Assembly: GCA_016210435.1 (NCBI GenBank)
Contig: JACQUF010000166.1
Location: 1-10,087, forward strand
Direction of reading: 5' to 3'
DNA length: 10,087 bases
Source of the DNA: Chloroflexota bacterium
Lineage (GTDB): Bacteria; Chloroflexota; Dehalococcoidia; Lucifugimonadales; Lucifugimonadaceae
Of the stretch, positions 5,965 to 10,087 are shown in pieces; the first letter of the stretch is position 1; every line of letters begins with the position of its first letter. The position numbers and the translations under genes are program-made. The notes beneath the pieces are model-generated. The model was not told the DNA's origin, searched no databases, and saw only the letters and a list, made by a program, of their open reading frames with translations.

Positions 5965-6579
5965 TCAGGCCCTGGCGCGCCCCGCCTGTGCGGCAGCGAC
6001 CGCCTGAGCGCGCGCGGCGGCCGCTCTGGCCTTGCGCGCTTCCGATGCTTCGCGTTCCCAGCCGCCGCCTGGAATAGAGTTGCGAAATTCCCTCTGTTCA
6101 CCACAAAGCTTGCAGGTGCCGATGCTCGTCGGGCCGTTCGGGCTCGCGATCTGCCAGTGATGCTGGCATCCCGGGGGCGCCTCCACCACGGCCGGCTTCG
6201 CCACGAATGGCTGCTGTGGCCGGTGGGCAGCCTTCGGGAGCGCAGGCGGGATCGCGACAGGTCTGGGCCTAACGGTCCGGACCTCTCGAGAAACGGCCTG
6301 TGTCACAGCTTTCCGTACCCCCGAGACCTTGGTGGACGGCCCGGGCCGTTTGGGGCTGTTCCTGGCAACGACCCGCTTGTTCTTCGCGGCCTTCTCCAGA
6401 TCCCGCTTGAGCGCGGCCGGCCGCCTCGTGGGGGCGCGCTTTGCCTGTAGTGACTTCGCTTTGACGGGCACGACTCTGCCTGTAGCGGGTTTCAACGCAA
6501 CCTTGCGGGCGGGCCGGGAGGACACCGCCGCCTTCTTCGAACTCGACTTTGCGGGCCTGGCCGTTGGTCTGGTCCTCAC
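5965..6579 (-). CDS. Basic Lys/Arg/Ala/Pro-rich protein with C-terminal CxHH...CxxC zinc-ribbon-like motif
   Basis: 204 residues from the GTG at 6579, fixed by GGAGG seven bases upstream. Two parts are visible. Residues 1-130 are very basic and low in complexity (Lys, Arg, Ala, Pro, Ser), like bacterial histone H1-like tails, and probably disordered. Residues 138-168 form a compact motif: Cys138-x-His140-His141-Trp142, then SPNGPTS (146-152), Cys156-KL-Cys159-GEQREFRNS. Cys138, His140, Cys156 and Cys159 could bind one zinc. A short Glu/Arg/Ala helix-like tail (175-204) follows. I believe the CxHHW...PNGPTS...CxxCGExREF motif recurs in Chloroflexota hypothetical proteins, but I cannot search for it. 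Likely role: nucleic-acid or nucleoid binding, inferred only from charge and the metal motif. It lies 21 bases after citrate synthase and 24 before the methyltransferase gene, so it is probably cotranscribed with both. Codon use is like its neighbours. Confidence 0.75.
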   Translation of the reverse strand: MRTRPTARPAKSSSKKAAVSSRPARKVALKPATGRVVPVKAKSLQAKRAPTRRPAALKRDLEKAAKNKRVVARNSPKRPGPSTKVSGVRKAVTQAVSREVRTVRPRPVAIPPALPKAAHRPQQPFVAKPAVVEAPPGCQHHWQIASPNGPTSIGTCKLCGEQREFRNSIPGGGWEREASEARKARAAAARAQAVAAAQAGRARA

Positions 6580-6600
6580 TTGCGCACCTCCACGTCGAGG

Positions 6601-7740
6601 CTATCGCTGGTCGATTGGAACGTATGGGAGGTCCATCGGCCCGGTGTATACCATCCGCGGCCGAATCAGGATGTTGTTCCGGTACTGCTCAAGCACCTGG
6701 AGCGTCCAACCGGGCAACCGGCCGACGGCAAAGATCGGGACGAACAGGTCCTCGGGGATACCAAGAAGGTGATAGATGACCCCCGCATAAAAGTCGACGT
6801 TGACGTGTATCCCGCGTCGTGCGTACGGCTTCATGGCTTCGACCACCGCTTCGAGGATCGAATACCAGCGCGGCTCTCCCATTTCTTCACTCAGGCGCCG
6901 GACGTCTTCTCGGAGATGCCGCGCGCGAGGGTCTTCCGCTCGATACACGCGATGTCCGAAGCCCATCACGCGCCCGCCGCCGGCGAGAAGGTTCTTCACG
7001 TAAGCCTGTGCCTTCTCCGGCTCGCCGATTTCCAGGGCCATGCGCATGACGCCCTCTGCCGCGCCCCCGTGCGACGGCCCTGCAAGCGCGGCGAGCCCGG
7101 CTGTGACAGCCCCGTGGATGTCGGCATCCGTGCCGATCACGACTCTCGCGGTGAACGCCGATGCATTGGACCCGTGCTCGGCGTGCAGGATGAAGTCCTT
7201 GTCCAGCAGGCGCGCAGCCCGCTGCGACGGTTCCTGGCCGCTGAACATGTAGAGGAAGTTCGCGGCATGCCCGAGTGTCTTGCTGGGCGCCGCTGGTCTC
7301 CTGCCATTTCGCACCGCATGGTGCGCCGTAACAATCGTCGGCACCTGCGACGTCAGCCGGATCCCCTTTCGGAGGGTTGCTTCCTCGCCTTTGTCCTTGA
7401 CGTCTGGATCGAAAGCAGCGAGAGCAGATACGGCCGTGCGCAGGACGTCCATCGGGTGGGCGTCCTTGACCGTCTCGATTACCTTGTGGACGGGGGCCGG
7501 GATCTCTCGATTGCGCTTCAGCTCTGCGTCGAAGACCGCGAGTTCCTGGCGCGTGGGAAGCTTCCCGTACAGAAGGAGGTACGCGGTCTCTTCGAATGTC
7601 GAGTGTTCGGCGAGGTCGTGGATGTTATAGCCACGATAGAGAAGCTTGCCCTCGCGGCCATCGATGAAGGAAGACTGCGTCCGCTCGAAATAGATGTCAC
7701 GCAGTCCGCGGTTGATGGCGACCTCGGACGTGGTGGTCAT
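6601..7740 (-). CDS. Citrate synthase (short bacterial/archaeal-type; 2-methylcitrate synthase possible)
   Basis: Condenses oxaloacetate and acetyl-CoA to citrate, the entry step of the TCA cycle, in the cytoplasm. The 379-residue length is that of the dimeric short form shared by citrate and 2-methylcitrate synthases. The ATG at 7740 follows a weak GGGAG about nine bases upstream. Catalytic residues are all present: His224 in GPSHGGAAEG (oxaloacetate/acetyl-CoA His), His263 in MGFGHRVYRAEDPRA (family signature) and Asp317 in VNVDFYAGVIYHLLGIP. Other conserved segments are the N-terminal IDGREGKLLYRGYNI (26-40), AHPMDVLRTAVSAL (94-107) and LHAEHGSNASAFTARV (185-200). The NADH-regulated hexameric form is longer and is not this one. 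No prp genes (methylcitrate cycle) are nearby, so citrate synthase is the better reading. It has its own promoter at 7942-7970 and probably leads an operon with the next two genes. Confidence 0.92.
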   Translation of the reverse strand: MTTTSEVAINRGLRDIYFERTQSSFIDGREGKLLYRGYNIHDLAEHSTFEETAYLLLYGKLPTRQELAVFDAELKRNREIPAPVHKVIETVKDAHPMDVLRTAVSALAAFDPDVKDKGEEATLRKGIRLTSQVPTIVTAHHAVRNGRRPAAPSKTLGHAANFLYMFSGQEPSQRAARLLDKDFILHAEHGSNASAFTARVVIGTDADIHGAVTAGLAALAGPSHGGAAEGVMRMALEIGEPEKAQAYVKNLLAGGGRVMGFGHRVYRAEDPRARHLREDVRRLSEEMGEPRWYSILEAVVEAMKPYARRGIHVNVDFYAGVIYHLLGIPEDLFVPIFAVGRLPGWTLQVLEQYRNNILIRPRMVYTGPMDLPYVPIDQR

Positions 7741-7849
7741 GCTGGGCTGCTCCCGTCCCCGACTGCCCGGCCATCGCCCCCGACCCTGTTAACGGAGGCC
7801 GTCTCTACACTTCGCGCGCCGCCGGCGGATGTCGAAACGGGTGCTTTCG

Positions 7850-7875
7850 GAGAACGTTGGCGGAGAATTTTGGCG
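7850..7875. repeat. 13-bp tandem direct repeat in the citrate synthase leader
   Basis: gagaacgttggcg (7850-7862) is followed directly by gagaattttggcg (7863-7875), 11 of 13 identical. It lies about 60-85 bases downstream of the predicted start site of the citrate synthase transcript. It could be a paired operator or RNA-binding site, or chance duplication. The rest of the spacer 7741-7994 shows only the promoter. Confidence 0.45.
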
Positions 7876-7941
7876 ATACTTCTGCGGAAACCGTATAACG
7901 GCTGGCGAGTGCCCTTCAAAAAGCTTGCGCAGAGCGTCGAA

Positions 7942-7970
7942 ATCCTACCACCGTGACCCCTTCGTGTCAA
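7942..7970 (-). promoter_or_regulatory. Strong sigma-70-like promoter for the citrate synthase operon
   Basis: On the minus strand a perfect TTGACA (7970-7965) is followed after exactly 17 bases by TAGGAT (7947-7942), preceded by TGG (extended -10). Transcription would start near 7935, leaving a leader of about 195 bases before the ATG at 7740. It lies only 24 bases after the thrS stop, with no terminator between, so readthrough from thrS may add to it. Confidence 0.7.
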
Positions 7971-7994
7971 ACGTGGTCCAAAGCTGATGGAGGC

Positions 7995-9734
7995 CTATGC
8001 CCGGCCGGATTCCTCGTCGAGCATCATGGCCCGAATTTCGTCGATGCCTCTCGGGCCGAGATCCTCTCCAGTCCGGCGCCTGACCGCAGCCTTCCCGGCC
8101 GCCTGTTCGCGGTCCCCGACCACAAGCATGTAGGGCACTTTCTGGAGCTGTGCATTGCGGATCTTGGCGTTCATTCTCTCGTTTGAAACGTCGATCTCAA
8201 CTCTCAGGCCGGCATCCTGGAGCTTCCCCTTGACGGACTCGGCATAGGAGGCATTGCGGTCTGTAATCGGGATTACAACTGCCTGCACCGGCGCGAGCCA
8301 CAGGGGGAACGCGCCCGCGTAGTGCTCGACGAGTATCCCCAGGAATCGCTCCAGCGACCCAAGCATGGCCCGATGGATCAGCACCGGGCGTTGCCGGGTC
8401 CCGTCCTCCGCCGCGAATTCGAGGTCGAAACGCTCCGGAAGGGAGAAGTCAAGCTGGACTGTTCCCAGTTGCCACTCCCGTCCGATGGCGTCAGGCACGA
8501 AGAAGTCGATCTTCGGCCCGTAGAACGCGCCCTCGCCAGGCATCTTGTCATAGTCGAGGCCGCTTTCATCCATGACCGCCTCGAGCGCGGTCTCTGCCCG
8601 GTCCCACATCTCGTCCGAACCGACCCGCTTGTCCGGCCGGAGGGATAACGCCACCCGGATATCCGTGAAACCGAACGTCGCATACGACTTGCGCAGCATC
8701 TGGATGAATCCGTTTATCTCGGCGGCAATCTGGTCAGGGCGGCAGAAAATGTGAGCGTCGTCCTGGGAGAAGCTGCGGACTCTAGTAAGGCCGTGTGTGA
8801 CCCCGGACCGTTCGTAGCGGTGGAGACGTCCGAAATCCGCAAGCCGTACCGGAAGTTCCCGGTAGGAGTGAAGCGTCGCTGCGTAGATCATCGCTGCCGC
8901 CGGACAGTTCATCGGTTTTACGCCGAATTCACGGTCGTCGATTTCAACGAAGAACATGTTTTCGCGGTAGGCGTCGTAGTGCCCGGACCGCTTCCAGAGC
9001 GCCGTGTTGAGGATCTGCGGTGTCACTACCTCCTGATAGCCGTTTTTCAGATAGAGGAAGCGCACGTAGTCGATCAGGCGGTTGTACACGTGCGCGCCTT
9101 TTGGAAGAAAGAAGGGGCTTGCGGGCGCGATCGGATCAAAAAAGTAGAGGCCCAGGTCGACGCCGAGCCGGCGATGGTCCCGCTTCTCGGCCTCCGCCAG
9201 CTGGTGCAGATGTTTTTCCATCTCCGCGGCAGACTCCCAGGCCGTCCCGTAGATCCGCTGGAGCATCCGATTGCGTTCGTCGCCGCGCCAGTACGCACCG
9301 GCGCTCGAGATCAATTTGAAGGCTTTGATTTCGCCTGTCGACCAGACATGCCCGCCGCGGCAAAGGTCCACGAACTCGGCGTGGCGGGCGAAGGTTATGC
9401 GTTCGCCTTCCGGAATGCCTTCAATGATCTCCAGCTTGTAGGGGTTGTCGGCAACGCGTTTTATCGCCTCCTGCCGGTCGACCTCCCATTCTTCGAACCG
9501 GAGGCCTTGTTTGATCGACTCCCGCATCAGGGCATCGATCTTCTCCAGGTCATCCGGCGTGAATGGCCGTTCTACATCAAAGTCGTAGTAGAAGCCGTCG
9601 TCGGTAGGGGGGCCGATCGTGAGTTTCGCGTTCGGGAACAGCCTCAGGACGGCCTCGGCCAGGACATGTGCCGCCGAATGACGGATCCGCTTTCGGAGAT
9701 CGAGGAGGGCTGGAGCTACTTTCTCTCTTGCCAT
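7995..9734 (-). CDS. thrS: Threonyl-tRNA synthetase, TGS-less form
   Basis: Class II synthetase that attaches threonine to tRNA-Thr in the cytoplasm and edits mischarged serine. The ATG at 9734 has AAGGA seven bases upstream. The protein is 579 residues against about 640 in E. coli; the N-terminal TGS domain is absent and the editing domain begins almost at once. Editing site: HSAAH at 19-23 and CRGGH at 125-129 (the common form is CRGPH). Catalytic core: motif 2 RYERSGVTHGLTRVRSFSQD at 306-325; zinc ligands Cys277 (MNCPAA, usually MNCPGH), His328 (DDAHIFC) and His454 (LIHRAMLGSLERF, motif 3); GAFYGPKIDF at 402-411. The anticodon-binding domain covers about 475-579 (VVIPITDRNASYAESV, DVSNERMNAKIRNAQ, PYMLVVGDRE). 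All catalytic residues are intact. TGS-less ThrRS occurs in several bacterial lineages, so the short N-terminus need not be damage. The leader 9735-10052 lacks a T-box. Confidence 0.95.
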   Translation of the reverse strand: MAREKVAPALLDLRKRIRHSAAHVLAEAVLRLFPNAKLTIGPPTDDGFYYDFDVERPFTPDDLEKIDALMRESIKQGLRFEEWEVDRQEAIKRVADNPYKLEIIEGIPEGERITFARHAEFVDLCRGGHVWSTGEIKAFKLISSAGAYWRGDERNRMLQRIYGTAWESAAEMEKHLHQLAEAEKRDHRRLGVDLGLYFFDPIAPASPFFLPKGAHVYNRLIDYVRFLYLKNGYQEVVTPQILNTALWKRSGHYDAYRENMFFVEIDDREFGVKPMNCPAAAMIYAATLHSYRELPVRLADFGRLHRYERSGVTHGLTRVRSFSQDDAHIFCRPDQIAAEINGFIQMLRKSYATFGFTDIRVALSLRPDKRVGSDEMWDRAETALEAVMDESGLDYDKMPGEGAFYGPKIDFFVPDAIGREWQLGTVQLDFSLPERFDLEFAAEDGTRQRPVLIHRAMLGSLERFLGILVEHYAGAFPLWLAPVQAVVIPITDRNASYAESVKGKLQDAGLRVEIDVSNERMNAKIRNAQLQKVPYMLVVGDREQAAGKAAVRRRTGEDLGPRGIDEIRAMMLDEESGRA

Positions 9735-9844
9735 TTGTGGGTCCTTCCCGGAATCTCTCCTCTCCAGTCCGGCTTGGCGGCCGTCCTGTTGAGGGGAGTG
9801 CGGTGAATTTAGCCAGGTCTGCGTTGACGATCCCTTATCGCGAC

Positions 9845-9868
9845 GACGCCCCGGGGTTCCGGGGCGTC
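9845..9868. other. Perfect 10-bp GC-rich hairpin in the thrS leader region
   Basis: GACGCCCCGG (9845-9854) is fully complementary to CCGGGGCGTC (9859-9868) around a four-base loop (9855-9858). No T-run follows in either direction, so it is not a classic intrinsic terminator. It lies about 110 bases upstream of the thrS start. It may be a regulatory leader structure or a transcript-end structure for the tRNA gene to the right. Confidence 0.5.
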
Positions 9869-9962
9869 ATTGGGCGCGACCGCGTCCGCAGCTAGTGCGG
9901 TACCAGCCGCGCCCTTGCGGTCAACGTGGTCAAGTGCACCAGCATCGGACCCCTTCTGATCG

Positions 9963-10043
9963 CCCTCACCCTTGAGGGAGGCCTTCCACCCTCTCCGATG
10001 TCCGCGTCAGGCGGACTCGCCTCTCCTGTCCGAGGGAGAGGCG
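9963..10043. repeat. Cluster of three perfect palindromes (REP-like intergenic element)
   Basis: Three adjacent hairpins: CCCTCA/TGAGGG (9963-9968 / 9973-9978), GTCCGC/GCGGAC (10000-10005 / 10011-10016) and CGCCTCTCC/GGAGAGGCG (10018-10026 / 10035-10043). CCCTCTCC at 9989-9996 can pair alternatively with the last arm. The CCCTCACC ... CCCTCTCC ... GGGAGAGG order resembles a widespread intergenic palindrome I know from many bacterial genomes. It occupies the gap between the tRNA gene and thrS and may terminate or process the tRNA transcript. In the rest of 9735-10052 only the 9845-9868 hairpin stands out. Confidence 0.55.
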
Positions 10044-10052
10044 TAACAGGCA

Positions 10053-10087
10053 TGGTGGGCGGTGAAGGACTTGAACCTACGACCTCA
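10053..10087 (-). tRNA. tRNA gene, 3' part only (isotype not readable, tRNA-Val possible)
   Basis: The minus strand shows the 3' end of a tRNA: GTAGG-TTCAAGT-CCTTC as T arm (standard 5-7-5 layout), ACCGCCC as the 3' acceptor strand, discriminator A and encoded CCA (10055-10053). The anticodon lies beyond the right edge. The T stem has one U-U mismatch (positions 50-64 in tRNA numbering). From memory, GGTCGTAGGTTCAAGTCC with an A discriminator is common in tRNA-Val and a few others, so the isotype is a guess. Confidence 0.8.

Noticed and set aside
6580..7956. Long 458-residue plus-strand ORF opposite citrate synthase
   Set aside because: It is antisense to a complete citrate synthase with all catalytic residues; long antisense ORFs are common at this GC content.
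8751..9806. 351-residue plus-strand ORF opposite thrS
   Set aside because: Antisense shadow of ThrRS; no protein-family character of its own.
9823..9840. TTGACG on the plus strand as a promoter
   Set aside because: No -10 at a suitable distance and no plus-strand gene downstream.
9735..9900. T-box riboswitch upstream of thrS
   Set aside because: No AGGGTGGAACCGCG-like T-box core was found on the minus strand, and the strong hairpin lacks a T-run.
10053..10087. tRNA at the right edge as tRNA-Sec serving the selenoprotein
   Set aside because: The visible part has a standard 7-base acceptor strand and an A discriminator. Bacterial tRNA-Sec has an 8-bp acceptor stem and usually G73.

Overview
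The window is high-GC bacterial DNA and looks like Chloroflexota, probably a Dehalococcoidia/SAR202-type lineage. That placement is inference from protein character: a solute-binding lipoprotein with a long Ala/Thr/Pro linker after its lipid-modified Cys, a ThrRS lacking the TGS domain, a basic protein ending in a CxHHW...CxxC cluster, and a dispersed palindromic repeat of a kind I associate with these genomes. No marker gene settles the taxonomy.

Layout, left to right. (1) 1-905, minus: the N-terminal part of a family 5 ABC-transporter solute-binding lipoprotein, running off the left edge. Upstream of it are a good promoter, a hairpin with a T-run, and a 37-residue single-span membrane protein (1249-1362, minus). 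(2) 1558-4138, plus: a tight three-gene operon of KDPG/KDG-type aldolase, 2-keto-3-deoxygluconate kinase (ATGA overlap) and an amidohydrolase-2 family hydrolase. This is the lower half of a sugar-acid or Entner-Doudoroff-like route. (3) 4128-4194: a 67-bp palindromic repeat that supplies the stop codon of the amidohydrolase. (4) 4238-4705, plus: an AhpE-like peroxiredoxin whose peroxidatic Cys codon is an in-frame TGA, so it reads as a selenoprotein (Sec46). Ordinary ORF calling splits or misses it. (5) 4720-9734, minus: thrS, then a clear promoter, then citrate synthase, the Lys/Arg/Ala-rich protein with a Cys/His cluster, and a MidA/NDUFAF7-like methyltransferase, the last three closely spaced. 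(6) 9735-10087: a hairpin-rich spacer and the 3' part of a tRNA gene on the minus strand, cut by the right edge.

How the genes fit together: aldolase and kinase convert 2-keto-3-deoxygluconate via KDPG to pyruvate and glyceraldehyde 3-phosphate. The hydrolase may open a sugar lactone or act on a related substrate upstream. The divergent solute-binding protein belongs to a family that mostly binds peptides, so linking it to the sugar operon is only possible. Citrate synthase, ThrRS and the methyltransferase are housekeeping or respiratory.

The most interesting item is the selenocysteine peroxiredoxin. The TGA sits at the last position of the family's P-x3-T-x2-C signature, and the reading frame after it matches the family to its natural end.
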